From NCBI GenBank assembly GCA_900757195.1, contig CAAEMZ010000041.1:1-47195 (forward strand): DNA of 47,195 bases, read 5' to 3'. This DNA is from Lachnospiraceae bacterium. GTDB taxonomy: Bacteria; Bacillota; Clostridia; Lachnospirales; Lachnospiraceae. Every line of letters starts with the position of its first letter. The stretch's first letter is position 1. A model generated the notes under the pieces. The model saw only the letters and a program-made list of their open reading frames with translations. It was not told the DNA's origin and ran no database searches. Below, piece by piece: positions 25,491-34,622 of this stretch. The position numbers and the translations under genes were made by a program.

Positions 25491-25840
25491 TAATGTTTTT
25501 CTATTTCCTTTTCCAGTTCAAGGAGTTTTCGGACAGCTTTTTGCATATCCGGGTGATTCCGGTATTCTATGATTAAATTCTTCTCCAGAGTGGTCAGATT
25601 AAACACGGGTTTTTTCGGCGGTTTGTAACCGAAGGATTCCAGAATGTCATCGACATGGTAAATGCAGCAGAGTCGCATCAGTGTATCGGCATCCGGCTGA
25701 GTATGACCGCTTTCCCATCCATAAATAGTTTTTACAGCAACGGGCTGCGTTGTTGAAAGCAGTTTGGAAACTTCAGGAATCGTCAGATTATTCTTTTTTC
25801 GATAGAACTTTAAACGTTCAGCAATCAGCGGATTCTTCAT
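25490..25840 (-). CDS. XRE-family transcriptional regulator
   Basis: A 116-aa protein with an N-terminal Cro/CI-type helix-turn-helix (LIAERLKFYRKKNNLTIPEV, then KTIYGWESGHTQPDADTL) and a short helical C-terminus. AAAGGAGG precedes ATG 25840, so I trimmed eight residues from the longest frame. The target is unknown; it is divergent from pstS with a 258-base gap, so it could act on that region. Confidence 0.85.
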   Translation of the reverse strand: MKNPLIAERLKFYRKKNNLTIPEVSKLLSTTQPVAVKTIYGWESGHTQPDADTLMRLCCIYHVDDILESFGYKPPKKPVFNLTTLEKNLIIEYRNHPDMQKAVRKLLELEKEIEKH

Positions 25841-25997
25841 AGCCAGCCTCCTTTTAAAGTTCATTTTAGCGGCCTTTATAAATGTATGTCAATGAATCCG
25901 AAGATATTCTTGAAAACAGGGAAAATAAATAAAAAAATAAGAATAAATTCTTTAAAATGAAGGATTCTCAAAAGGACATATGTTTATGTAAAATTCT

Positions 25998-26014
25998 TTA
26001 ACACAAAATTTACA
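25998..26014 (+). promoter_or_regulatory. candidate PHO box upstream of pstS
   Basis: TTAACA (25998-26003) and TTTACA (26009-26014) are spaced by exactly 11 bases, the direct-repeat geometry bound by PhoP/PhoB. Further TTTACA copies lie at 26032 and 26070. The PhoP/PhoR pair is encoded downstream in the same operon, so phosphate-dependent autoregulation is expected. Confidence 0.6.
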
Positions 26015-26098
26015 AAAAAATTCTTATGGATTTTACAAAAGATGTTTAATATCTGTCGTGTAGTAAGAATTTACAAACAATGTTAAGGAGATTGAAAA

Positions 26099-27037
26099 AT
26101 GAAAAAGAGAGTAATGATGACATTATCCGCATTAATGATCGGAACAGTTCTTTTAACAGGATGCGGAAGCAAAAAAGAGGAAACAAAGGCTGCAGATACA
26201 ACAGCAAAAACAACCGAAGCCAGTGAAGCAGCAGACACTTCTTCAACAGGCGGAGCATCCGGCGATATTACAATTGTTTCCAGAGAGGACGGTTCCGGTA
26301 CACGGGGAGCATTCATTGAACTTCTTGGAATTGAAGAGAAGGATGCTAACGGAAATAAAGTTGATAATACAACAGAAGATGCAAAAATCACAAACAGTAC
26401 TTCCGTTATGATGACAACGGTTGAAGGTGATGTTAATGCCATCGGATATATTTCCCTCGGTTCTTTAAATGAAACCGTAACTGCACTTAAAGTAGACGGC
26501 GCAGAAGCAACACCGGAAAATATTCTCAGCGGTACATACAAAGTTGTTCGTCCGTTTAATATCGCAACAAAATCGGAGATCAGCGACGCAGCAAAAGATT
26601 TCATTAACTTCATTATGAGTAAAGAAGGACAGGCTGTTGTTGAAGAAAATGGTTATATTGCCGTAGGCGATCAGCCGGCTTATGAAGCAGCAGGCGTATC
26701 CGGTAAAATCGTTGTTGCCGGTTCTTCATCTGTAACACCGGTTATGGAAAAATTAAAAGAAGCTTATGTTGCAGTGAATAAAGATGTGGAAATCGAAGTT
26801 CAGCAGAGCGATTCTACAACAGGTATGCAGTCTGCAATCGATGGATTATGTGACATCGGTATGGCATCCCGTGAATTAAAAGACAGCGAAACATCTGCAG
26901 GATTATCTGCAACAGTTATTGCACAGGATGGTATCGCAGTGATCGTAAATAACGAAAGCGGAATTAAAGAATTAACAAGCGAACAGATTAAAGCAATTTA
27001 CACAGGTGAAGTTACAGCCTGGGAGGATGTAAAATAA
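26099..27037 (+). CDS. pstS: phosphate-binding lipoprotein PstS, circularly permuted
   Basis: A 312-aa lipoprotein: signal peptide, lipobox LLTGCGS (Cys near 22), then an acidic Thr/Ala linker to about residue 55. The binding domain is in swapped order. Residues 58-205 correspond to the usual C-terminal half (SREDGSGTRGAFIELLG, NAIGYISLGSLNE, FINFIMSKEGQAVVEENGYI). Residues 208-312 correspond to the usual N-terminal half (VVAGSSSVTPVMEKLKEAY, DSTTGMQSAIDGLCDIGMASREL, SEQIKAIYTGEVTAWEDVK). Both phosphate-binding signatures (GSSSV and DGSGTRG) are present, so the fold should close. It is followed after 6 bases by pstC. Confidence 0.93.
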   Translation: MKKRVMMTLSALMIGTVLLTGCGSKKEETKAADTTAKTTEASEAADTSSTGGASGDITIVSREDGSGTRGAFIELLGIEEKDANGNKVDNTTEDAKITNSTSVMMTTVEGDVNAIGYISLGSLNETVTALKVDGAEATPENILSGTYKVVRPFNIATKSEISDAAKDFINFIMSKEGQAVVEENGYIAVGDQPAYEAAGVSGKIVVAGSSSVTPVMEKLKEAYVAVNKDVEIEVQQSDSTTGMQSAIDGLCDIGMASRELKDSETSAGLSATVIAQDGIAVIVNNESGIKELTSEQIKAIYTGEVTAWEDVK

Positions 27038-27043
27038 TAATTT

Positions 27044-27901
27044 ATGAAGCTGAATAAAGAAAATGGAATGAAATGGGTTTTCTTTCTGGCAGCATTCACA
27101 TCTGTTTTAGCCGTGGCCCTGATTTGTATCTTCCTCTTTGCGGGGGGAGTACCGGCCATGGCTGAAATTGGTTTCGGGGACTTTCTCTTCGGCCAGAAAT
27201 GGAAACCGGGAAATAATTTATATGGTATTTTCCCAATGATTATGGGAAGTATTTGTGTCACCGGCGTATCACTGCTGATCGGCGTGCCGATAGCGATTTT
27301 CACATCAGTTTTTATGGCAGCTTATTGTCCGAAAAAGATTTATCCGATCTGTCAGGCGGCAGTGAATCTGATGTCCGGTGTCCCTTCGGTTGTTTATGGT
27401 TTCTTCGGCCTGGTACTGATCGTACCGTTGATGAACGCCATGACAGGAAAAGACGGAAGTACGATGCTGACAGCCTCTATTTTATTGGCAATTATGATTC
27501 TTCCGACGATTATCGGTGTGTCGGAAACAGCAATACGAAGTGTACCGGAGCATTATTATGAAGGCTCTCTGGCGCTCGGAGCGACAAAAGAAAGAAGTCT
27601 TTTTAGTGTGGTTCTTCCGGCAGCCCGTTCCGGTGTGATTGCCGGCATCGTTCTCGGCATCGGCCGGGCCATCGGTGAAACAATGGCGGTAATCATGATC
27701 GCGGGAAATCAGCCGCGAATGCCGAAAGGGCTTTTCAAGGGCGTTCGAACCATGACAGCCAATATCGTGCTGGAAATGGGTTATGCAACGGATCTGCACC
27801 GGGAGGCGCTGATCGCTACCGGCGTTGTGCTGTTTGTCTTTATTTTAATCATCAATCTGGCAGTTTCATTGCTGAACAGGAGGGCGAACCATGAGCAGTA
27901 A
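27044..27901 (+). CDS. pstC: phosphate ABC transporter permease PstC
   Basis: A 285-aa permease with six helices and the PstC-type EAA loop ALGATKERSLFSVVLPAARSG. Other landmarks are GVPSVVYGFFGLVL and GRAIGETMAVIMIAGN. It forms the phosphate channel with PstA. The ATG is 6 bases after pstS; GGGAGG at about 27019 is rather far, so coupling with pstS translation is likely. Confidence 0.93.
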   Translation: MKLNKENGMKWVFFLAAFTSVLAVALICIFLFAGGVPAMAEIGFGDFLFGQKWKPGNNLYGIFPMIMGSICVTGVSLLIGVPIAIFTSVFMAAYCPKKIYPICQAAVNLMSGVPSVVYGFFGLVLIVPLMNAMTGKDGSTMLTASILLAIMILPTIIGVSETAIRSVPEHYYEGSLALGATKERSLFSVVLPAARSGVIAGIVLGIGRAIGETMAVIMIAGNQPRMPKGLFKGVRTMTANIVLEMGYATDLHREALIATGVVLFVFILIINLAVSLLNRRANHEQ

Positions 27902-28733
27902 TCCAAAATCCAAACAGAGCCATCCGGGTTCTTCCATATTAAAGGCGCTGGTCATGATTTCAGCGGGTCTGACGTTTGCCGTACTTATTTTCCTGATTGC
28001 CTTTATTATTATTAAAGGTGTGGGATATCTGAAGCCGAGTCTTTTCTCATTCACATATAATTCGGATAATGTTTCTCTTTTTCCGGCGGCAGTAAATACG
28101 GTGATAATGACAGTACTGACCCTGCTGATCGCGGTTCCGATCGGCGTTTTCGCGGCTATTTTCCTGGTGGAGTATTCGGGCAAGGGAAGTCCGGTTGTTA
28201 AAGTGATCCGGATGACAGCCGAAACTCTGTCGGGAATCCCTTCGATCGTCTATGGACTTTTCGGTATGATGTTTTTTGCGACAACCTTAAAATGGGGCCT
28301 GTCGATTTTATCCGGTTCTTTTACCATGGTAATTATGATTCTTCCATTGATTATGCGAACAACGGAAGAAGCTCTGAAAGCCGTTCCGGATACTTACCGG
28401 GAAGCAAGCTTCGGCCTTGGTGCAGGAAAGCTTCGGACAATCTTCAGAATCGTTCTTCCGGCCGCAGTACCCGGAATTCTTGCCGGAGTCATTCTTGCCA
28501 CCGGACGTATTGTCGGAGAAACGGCAGCGCTGATGTTCACAGCCGGCACGGTGGCTCAGATTCCGTCCAGCCTTTTTGGCTCGGGACGTACACTGGCCGT
28601 TCATATGTATGCGCTTTCCAATGAAGGTCTGCATATGAATGAAGCATATGCGACAGCCGTCGTGCTTTTAGTGATTGTCTTATTGATTAACGGCCTGTCC
28701 AACCGGATAGCCCATAAATTCGTGAAAGCGTAG
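27891..28733 (+). CDS. pstA: phosphate ABC transporter permease PstA
   Basis: A 280-aa permease; landmarks are LSGIPSIVYGLFGMMFF, the EAA loop FGLGAGKLRTIFRIVLPAAVPG and ATGRIVGETAALMFTAG. It overlaps pstC by 11 bases and has AGGAGG before the ATG. Confidence 0.93.
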   Translation: MSSNPKSKQSHPGSSILKALVMISAGLTFAVLIFLIAFIIIKGVGYLKPSLFSFTYNSDNVSLFPAAVNTVIMTVLTLLIAVPIGVFAAIFLVEYSGKGSPVVKVIRMTAETLSGIPSIVYGLFGMMFFATTLKWGLSILSGSFTMVIMILPLIMRTTEEALKAVPDTYREASFGLGAGKLRTIFRIVLPAAVPGILAGVILATGRIVGETAALMFTAGTVAQIPSSLFGSGRTLAVHMYALSNEGLHMNEAYATAVVLLVIVLLINGLSNRIAHKFVKA

Positions 28734-28742
28734 AGGATAGAT

Positions 28743-29507
28743 ATGAATATTACCACAGATTATAAAATGACGATTAAAGACATGAATCTTCATTATGGAG
28801 AATTTCATGCATTAAAGAATATTGATTTGAACATCGGGGCGAAGGAAATCACCGCATTTATCGGACCCAGCGGCTGCGGTAAATCCACACTGCTGAAATC
28901 TCTGAACCGAATGAATGATCTGGTTCAGGGATGCCGGATTGACGGGGATATCCGTCTCGATGGCGAAGATATTTATGGCAATATGGATGTGAATCTGCTT
29001 CGTAAACGGGTGGGAATGGTTTTTCAGAAGCCGAATCCGTTCCCAATGAGCATTTATGATAATATTGCCTATGGACCGAGAACCCACGGAATTCATGGAA
29101 AGGCTCAGTTGGATGAGATTGTTGAGACATCCCTGAGAAATGCAGCGATTTGGGATGAGGTTAAAGACCGTCTGAAAAAGAGCGCCCTCGGCATGTCCGG
29201 CGGCCAGCAGCAGCGTCTTTGCATTGCCAGAGCTCTGGCGGTTCAGCCGGAAGTCCTTTTGATGGATGAGCCAACGTCAGCGCTGGACCCGATTTCAACT
29301 TCTAAGATTGAAGACCTTGCGGTGGAGCTGAAGAAGGATTATACTATTATCATGGTCACTCACAATATGCAGCAGGCTGCCCGTATTTCAGATAAAACTG
29401 CTTTCTTCCTGCTGGGAGAAGTGATAGAATATAACGATACAGAAACACTTTTCTCGCTTCCGGCGGATAAGCGGACAGAAGATTATATTACGGGGAGGTT
29501 TGGTTGA
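28743..29507 (+). CDS. pstB: phosphate ABC transporter ATP-binding protein PstB
   Basis: A 254-aa ABC ATPase: Walker A GPSGCGKSTLLK, the PstB-typical RVGMVFQKPNPFPMSIYDN, signature LGMSGGQQQRLCIARAL and Walker B LLMDEPTSALDPIS. Length and motifs are standard. Confidence 0.96.
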   Translation: MNITTDYKMTIKDMNLHYGEFHALKNIDLNIGAKEITAFIGPSGCGKSTLLKSLNRMNDLVQGCRIDGDIRLDGEDIYGNMDVNLLRKRVGMVFQKPNPFPMSIYDNIAYGPRTHGIHGKAQLDEIVETSLRNAAIWDEVKDRLKKSALGMSGGQQQRLCIARALAVQPEVLLMDEPTSALDPISTSKIEDLAVELKKDYTIIMVTHNMQQAARISDKTAFFLLGEVIEYNDTETLFSLPADKRTEDYITGRFG

Positions 29508-29508
29508 T

Positions 29509-30162
29509 ATGAGAAACCGATTTGATGCACAGTTAGAGCTGCTTCACGAAAAACTGATAGAGATGGGAAACCTGTGCGAAAAGGTCATCAGCATGACTTA
29601 TAAGGTACTGATGGATGAGGACAGAGAGACTGCAAGAGAGATTATTGAAAAAGACAGTCAGATTGACTTAAAAGAAAGAGATATCGAGGGACTTTGTCTG
29701 AAATTACTGCTTCAGCAGCAGCCGGTTGCTTCGGATTTACGAAAAGTTTCTGCGGCGCTGAAGATGATTACGGATATGGAGCGTATCGGCGATCAGGCAG
29801 CAGACATTGCAGAGATTATTCTGACAACAAGTATTAAGGCTCCGGGGCTGGATATTCCGCTGGGACAGATGGCTGAAGCAACGGTCCGCATGGTGACGGA
29901 CAGTGTCAATGCTTATGTATGGCAGGATTTGGATGCAGCACAGCGAGTTATCGAATATGATGATGTGGTCGACGATCTTTTTGATGAAGTTAAGGAAGTG
30001 TTGATGCATCAGATGGATACCGATCCACTGATTCACGAACATGTGATGGATCTGCTGATGATTGCAAAATATTATGAGCGTATCGGTGACCATGCGACGA
30101 ACATTTCAGAATGGGTGGAATTTTCCATCACAGGGACACACAGAGGAGATAAGCATTTATGA
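29509..30162 (+). CDS. phoU: phosphate signalling regulator PhoU
   Basis: A 217-aa all-helical PhoU that links Pst transport to PhoR and dampens uptake when phosphate is plentiful. Two tandem three-helix repeats each carry a metal-site motif: DMERIGDQAADIAE (about 86-99) and YYERIGDHATNISE (about 187-200). I chose ATG 29509; a TTG at 29500 would be closer to GGGGAGG but overlaps pstB more. Confidence 0.92.
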   Translation: MRNRFDAQLELLHEKLIEMGNLCEKVISMTYKVLMDEDRETAREIIEKDSQIDLKERDIEGLCLKLLLQQQPVASDLRKVSAALKMITDMERIGDQAADIAEIILTTSIKAPGLDIPLGQMAEATVRMVTDSVNAYVWQDLDAAQRVIEYDDVVDDLFDEVKEVLMHQMDTDPLIHEHVMDLLMIAKYYERIGDHATNISEWVEFSITGTHRGDKHL

Positions 30163-30827
30163 TTTATTGTCTGGAAGATGAAAGAAATATCCGGGAATTG
30201 ATTGTTTATACCTTAGAATCCAGCGGTTTCCATGCCGCTGGCTTTTCTAATGGGACTGATTTTTTTGCGGCGGTTGCCAATGAAAAGCCGGAATTGGTTC
30301 TGCTTGATATTATGCTGCCAAAAGAAAGCGGACTGACGATTTTGAAGAAACTGAAAGAATCCATGGTGACAAAGGATATTCCGGTCATTATGGTAACTGC
30401 AAAAGGGTCTGAGTTTGATAAAGTGACCGGACTGGATCTGGGGGCAGATGATTACATTGCGAAGCCTTTCGGGATGATGGAATTTATTGCCAGAGTCCGT
30501 GCCGTTTTGCGCCGCAGTGGAAAGAAAGAGAATGAAACAGATCTGATATACAAGACACTGGTCATCAAAACGGAAAAACATATGGTTCTTACCAACGGGG
30601 AACCGGTGACACTGACATTGAAAGAGTTTGAACTGCTGAAATATCTGATTGAAAATCAGGACATTGTCTTAACACGAAATCAGATTTTAGGTCATGTCTG
30701 GGGTTATGATTTTGACGGAGAAACCCGGACTGTGGATGTACATATACGGACGCTGAGACAGAAGCTCGGCGAGGAAGGCAAATACATCGAAACCGTGCGG
30801 GGGGTTGGCTATCGCATTGGAGGATGA
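30159..30827 (+). CDS. phoP: phosphate response regulator PhoP/PhoB (OmpR family)
   Basis: A 222-aa regulator: receiver domain with Asp in LLDIMLPKESG (about 50-54) and Lys in DDYIAKPFG, then a winged-helix domain (VTLTLKEFELLKYLIENQ, HVWGYDFDGETRTVDVHIRTLRQKLG-type recognition helix). It overlaps phoU by four bases (ATGA) and phoR downstream, so this is one translational unit. Its target is expected to include the PHO box before pstS. Confidence 0.9.
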   Translation: MIYCLEDERNIRELIVYTLESSGFHAAGFSNGTDFFAAVANEKPELVLLDIMLPKESGLTILKKLKESMVTKDIPVIMVTAKGSEFDKVTGLDLGADDYIAKPFGMMEFIARVRAVLRRSGKKENETDLIYKTLVIKTEKHMVLTNGEPVTLTLKEFELLKYLIENQDIVLTRNQILGHVWGYDFDGETRTVDVHIRTLRQKLGEEGKYIETVRGVGYRIGG

Positions 30828-30829
30828 AA

Positions 30830-32197
30830 ATGAGGAAAAAGATTATTCGTAATACAACCTGCATCGTTACTGCGGCGATTCTTTTGATATTCTTTGCGGT
30901 AACGGTGCTTATGTATATTCATACGGTGGACCTGCTGAAAACCGGTACGGAAAATGAAGCCCGGAGCCTGAAAGCGGCGATAGATATGGAAGGACTTGAG
31001 TTTCTGGAGGCCGGACCGGTGCTTCAGGAAAACCGGCGGATTACCGTGGTGGCTGAGGATGGGACGGTGCTCTATGATTCGGTGGCAGATGCGGTAACCA
31101 TGGATAACCATAAAAGCCGGCCGGAAATTTCCGAGGCGCTGTTTCATGAAAGCGGCTCGTCCATGCGGACATCAGATACGCTTGATGAGAGGGTTTATTA
31201 TTATGCGGTCGCTTTAAAGGACGGCTCAATTCTGCGCGTCAGCAGCTCGATGGACAGTATTTTTGCAATGATGCTGTCGATGGCGCCATACATGATTATT
31301 CTGGCGGTGGCGATTATTGTTATTTCGATACTGATTATCCGATATGAAACCAGGCGCATGATTCAGCCGATCAATGAAATCAACCTGGACAGACCGCTGG
31401 AGGAGCCGATGTATAAGGAATTTATGCCGCTGTTAAATCGGATTGACCGGCAGAATGAGCGGATCCGGGTTCAGATGGAAGAATTAAAAGTGGCAGAAGG
31501 GATGCGCCGGGAGTTTTCGGCCAATGTGTCTCATGAGCTGAAAACACCGCTGATGGCGATTTCCGGTTATGCGGAAATCATCAGCCGGAATATGGTAAAA
31601 AAGGAAGATATTCCGGAATTTGCCGATCGTATTTATAAAGAGGCGTCCCGGATGACGACGTTGATCGAAGATATTATCAAACTGTCCAGGCTGGATGAGC
31701 AGTCGGATATGATGCCTTTTGAAGCTGTGGACCTGAACCGGGTGACCAATGAAGTGGTGGATGCCCTTCAGGTGGTCGCAAGAAAACGGAAAATCACGAT
31801 GACGGTTGACGGCGATGTGCCTCCAATTGAAGGGGTGCGCCAGGTCATTTACGAGATGTTCTACAATCTCTGTGACAATGCGGTGAAATATAACGAAGAC
31901 GGCGGTTCGGTCCATATCCTTCTTGAACCATCGCCGAAACCGGAATATGTGGTGCGCTGGTCTGTCTGGGATACGGGGATCGGTGTGCCGGAAGAAGAAC
32001 AGGAACGGATCTTTGAACGATTTTACCGGGTGGATAAGAGCCATTCCCGGGAAACCGGCGGTACAGGACTGGGGCTTGCCATCGTAAAACATGGAGCTAC
32101 GCTTCATGATGCCCTGGTGACGATCGACAGTAAAGTCGGGGAAGGCACATGTATTATGGTGGAGTTTCCGGAAAAGGATAATGGACAATCCGCTTAA
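30830..32197 (+). CDS. phoR: phosphate sensor histidine kinase PhoR
   Basis: A 455-aa membrane kinase with a first helix at about 10-31, an extracytoplasmic region to about 145 and a second helix at about 147-170. The phospho-acceptor His is near 235 in ANVSHELKTPL. ATPase motifs follow: NLCDNAVKYN, DTGIGVP, ERFYRVDKSHS and GTGLGLAIVKH. I chose ATG 30830, 6 bases after GGAGG, over the in-frame ATG at 30824 that overlaps the phoP stop. Role as PhoR rests on operon position. Confidence 0.88.
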   Translation: MRKKIIRNTTCIVTAAILLIFFAVTVLMYIHTVDLLKTGTENEARSLKAAIDMEGLEFLEAGPVLQENRRITVVAEDGTVLYDSVADAVTMDNHKSRPEISEALFHESGSSMRTSDTLDERVYYYAVALKDGSILRVSSSMDSIFAMMLSMAPYMIILAVAIIVISILIIRYETRRMIQPINEINLDRPLEEPMYKEFMPLLNRIDRQNERIRVQMEELKVAEGMRREFSANVSHELKTPLMAISGYAEIISRNMVKKEDIPEFADRIYKEASRMTTLIEDIIKLSRLDEQSDMMPFEAVDLNRVTNEVVDALQVVARKRKITMTVDGDVPPIEGVRQVIYEMFYNLCDNAVKYNEDGGSVHILLEPSPKPEYVVRWSVWDTGIGVPEEEQERIFERFYRVDKSHSRETGGTGLGLAIVKHGATLHDALVTIDSKVGEGTCIMVEFPEKDNGQSA

Positions 32198-32301
32198 CGT
32201 CAGTCTGCACAGTTTGGAATGGGATGCTTTAAAAATGAATGATACTTTAATGCGTGCAGCTTGATGAAGTGCGTTGAAGAATAATGATAATATGGGGAAC
32301 G

Positions 32302-32337
32302 AAGGCCCACAGAGCTGTGACTCTGTGGGCCTTCTGT
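32302..32337 (+). terminator. Rho-independent terminator ending the pst-pho operon
   Basis: A perfect 13-bp stem AAGGCCCACAGAG / CTCTGTGGGCCTT with a 6-base loop, then CTGTT; the stem supplies TT before it. The T-run is modest but the stem is strong. Bases 32198-32301 hold nothing else I can identify. Confidence 0.7.
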
Positions 32338-32342
32338 TCGTT

Positions 32343-32423
32343 CAATTCAATTTTAAGGATATTATGGCTTTCGCTTCATTCATTTTGTTATTGCTGACAT
32401 TCATTTTTATGAATTTAGAGTAA
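32343..32423 (+). pseudogene. remnant of a holin-like toxin gene
   Basis: The frame encodes QFNFKDIMAFASFILLLLTF-type sequence ending TFIFMNLE and a stop. It aligns with the intact toxin at 34623 (QFDFKDMMAFGLFLLALLTF). The start codon and ribosome site are missing; the frame runs directly into the terminator upstream. It therefore seems a broken duplicate. Confidence 0.6.
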
Positions 32424-32568
32424 TTTGACATAGAAAAACCATCCCTGAACTTTGACGAGCAACAGGACAGATTTGTCGAAAGATTGTAATTGTTTTATGG
32501 GAATTATACGTGCTAAAATATGCGTATGTACAACCGTGTTGCAGGGTGGTTGGCCTCTATTCTTTAGA

Positions 32569-32727
32569 GAATGGGGAATCGTGCAGGGAAATGACCCCTA
32601 CCTCTACGGCGAGAAAGTAAAGGCTTATCTCAGACGTGGGGCAAGACCGCTGCCGGGGCTCACGGTGTACCCCAATCCGCAGGTGGGGTATGGTGCGCTG
32701 TGCGTGAGGGAGAGTATTCCGGGGTGA
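32569..32727 (+). pseudogene. 3' remnant of a second csp-type protease gene
   Basis: The last 52 codons of a Csp protease survive: EWGIVQGNDPYLYGEKVKAY, then LRRGARPLPG, YPNPQVGYGALCVRESIPG and a stop. This aligns with residues 511-562 of the protease at 9476 at clear but imperfect identity, so it is a paralogue, not a recent copy. All upstream domains, including the triad, are gone. Confidence 0.85.
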
Positions 32728-32843
32728 GAAATAAAAAGGAATGTGCGATGTGCAAGGAAAAACATGTGCAAGGAAAAACCAATTGCCTTTATATATTGAA
32801 ATTGCTACAATAATTCTATAAGAAACAAATAGGAGGCGGTAAC

Positions 32844-34310
32844 TTGTCAATTCGTTCAGTAGAATACCTTCAAAGTCTTGTTCGGGAACTTGTAAAACTT
32901 CCTAACGAGACAGAATGGGTAGAGTTTAAATGCAATAATAAAGAGCCGCAGATGATTGGCGAGTATATTTCAGCATTAAGTAACTCGGCAGCATTATGTG
33001 AAAGACCCAAAGCATATTTAGTATGGGGTGTGCAAGATGATACACATAAAATTACTGGAACGGAATTTCAGTATCGAAAAATGAAGAAGGGGAATGAAGA
33101 ACTGGAAGCATGGCTTTCACGTATGCTTGCTCCAAGAATTAATTTTCGTTTTTTTGAAATTCCGATGGAGGAGGGAAATGCTGTACTTCTTGAAATTCCA
33201 TGTGCGGAAAAGCAGCCGGTGCAATTTGCCGGAGTAGAATATATACGCATTGGAACGAATAAGAAAAACTTAAAAGAATATCCGGATAAAGAGCGCGAGT
33301 TGTGGAGAACATTTGATTCCACACCGTATGAACTGCGGACTGCAATGAGTAATTTGGATGAAGACAGCATGATTAGTTTGCTTGATTATTCCAAATACTA
33401 TGACAAATTGGAGATGCCGATTCCAAGAAATCGTGACAAGGTTCTGGAGGATTTGCAGCATGAAAAATTCATCAGAAAAAACGATGCCGGAAATTGGGAT
33501 ATTTCTAATATGGGTGCGTTGATGATTGCAAAGGATCTGAAAAAATTTGAGAATCTGCATCGGCGCTCGGTGAGAGTTATCTGGTACAAAGAGAATTCAA
33601 GATTGGACGCTATTCGAGAAAAAGAATTTACCGGAGGATATGTCTTTTCCCATGAAGATATTGTACAGTATATTATGACGATTATTCCGCAGGAAGAAGT
33701 GATTGTGGAGGCAACAAGGAAATCTATTATCAGCTTTCCAGAAATTGCAATACGTGAAATGTTGGCAAATGCTATGATACATCAGGATTTGTAGCAACGA
33801 GGCACGAACCCGATGGTAGAAGTGTTTAAAAATAGAATTGAATTTTCCAATGCCGGGGCACCATTAGTAGCGATTGAAAGAATCGTAGATTCAGTTCCTG
33901 TGTCAAGAAATGAAAACATTGCCGGATTTATGCATAAATGTGGTATTTGTGAGGAACGAGGAAGTGGTTACGATAAGATAATTGAAGCGACAGGTAAAAA
34001 TGAGCTTCTGGCACCACGAATTGAGAATCAGAATAATCAGTTTACAAAAGCAGTGCTGTTTGCAAAAGTTCCGTTTGAGTTTACGACGAAAGAAGATAGG
34101 ATTCGAACATGTTATATGCAGGCGTGCTTGGCGTATGTGAATTATGAAGCAATCAATAATACGGATATACGAAATCTGTTTGGATTGACTTCAAAAGAAA
34201 GTTATAAAGCATCTAGGATTATTAAGGATACCATTGATGCACAGTTAGTGCGACCAATTGATGAAGCAACTGCTCCACGATATATGAAATATGTTCCTTA
34301 TTGGGCTTAA
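32844..34310 (+). pseudogene. AlbA_2 / AAA-4 (Schlafen-type) DNA-binding protein with in-frame amber stop
   Basis: A 488-codon frame interrupted by TAG at 33792-33794. The N-terminal part is an AlbA_2 domain (NETEWVEFKCNN, YISALSNSAALCERPKAYLVWGV). The middle has RELWRTFDSTPYELR and the conserved IREMLANAMIHQDL just before the stop. After the stop, PMVEVFKNRIEFSNAG and the GxCEERGSGYDKI motif continue in frame, as in intact family members. The start is TTG with AGGAGGCGG before it. These proteins occur as putative regulators in islands. Read-through or two separate polypeptides (second ATG at 33813) are possible. Confidence 0.8.
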
Positions 34311-34364
34311 TCTAACTTGCGCTAACTTGCAGGGTATATAATAATTTGAATATTTGAGAGAATG

Positions 34365-34409
34365 AAAATGGCCGAGTACCGTATTTAAAGAGGATATTCG
34401 GCCATTTTT
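34365..34409 (+). terminator. terminator after the AlbA_2-type gene
   Basis: AAAATGGCCGA-TA pairs with TA-TCGGCCATTTTT around an AT-rich loop; the T-run is part of the 3' arm. It lies 55 bases after the gene. Confidence 0.7.
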
Positions 34410-34622
34410 GATTATAAAACCGGATTATATTAAAAAATTTAACTTGCAGCCATTTGCATTAATTTGTATCTGTGCAGTTAGTTAACTCCAGTATACATTC
34501 AAACATAACATTTCTTTAACTCACTCTATTTGTTTTCAATCAAAAACGCCCGAAAATCCAGTAAATTCAATCAAAAATAAGAAAAATCTTTCGTGCATTT
34601 ACTTGACACAAGAGGGGGGCCT
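34410..34622. other. non-coding AT-rich region upstream of the holin-like toxin
   Basis: No gene is visible. A TTGACA at 34602-34607 is too close to the toxin start to be its -35. The toxin promoter should lie here but I cannot place it. Confidence 0.4.

Noticed and set aside
26099..27037. Possibility that PstS is two broken genes or a frameshift artefact
   Set aside because: The whole protein is one frame with a signal peptide, both halves are complete and non-overlapping in the family sense, and the junction is clean; permutation explains it better.
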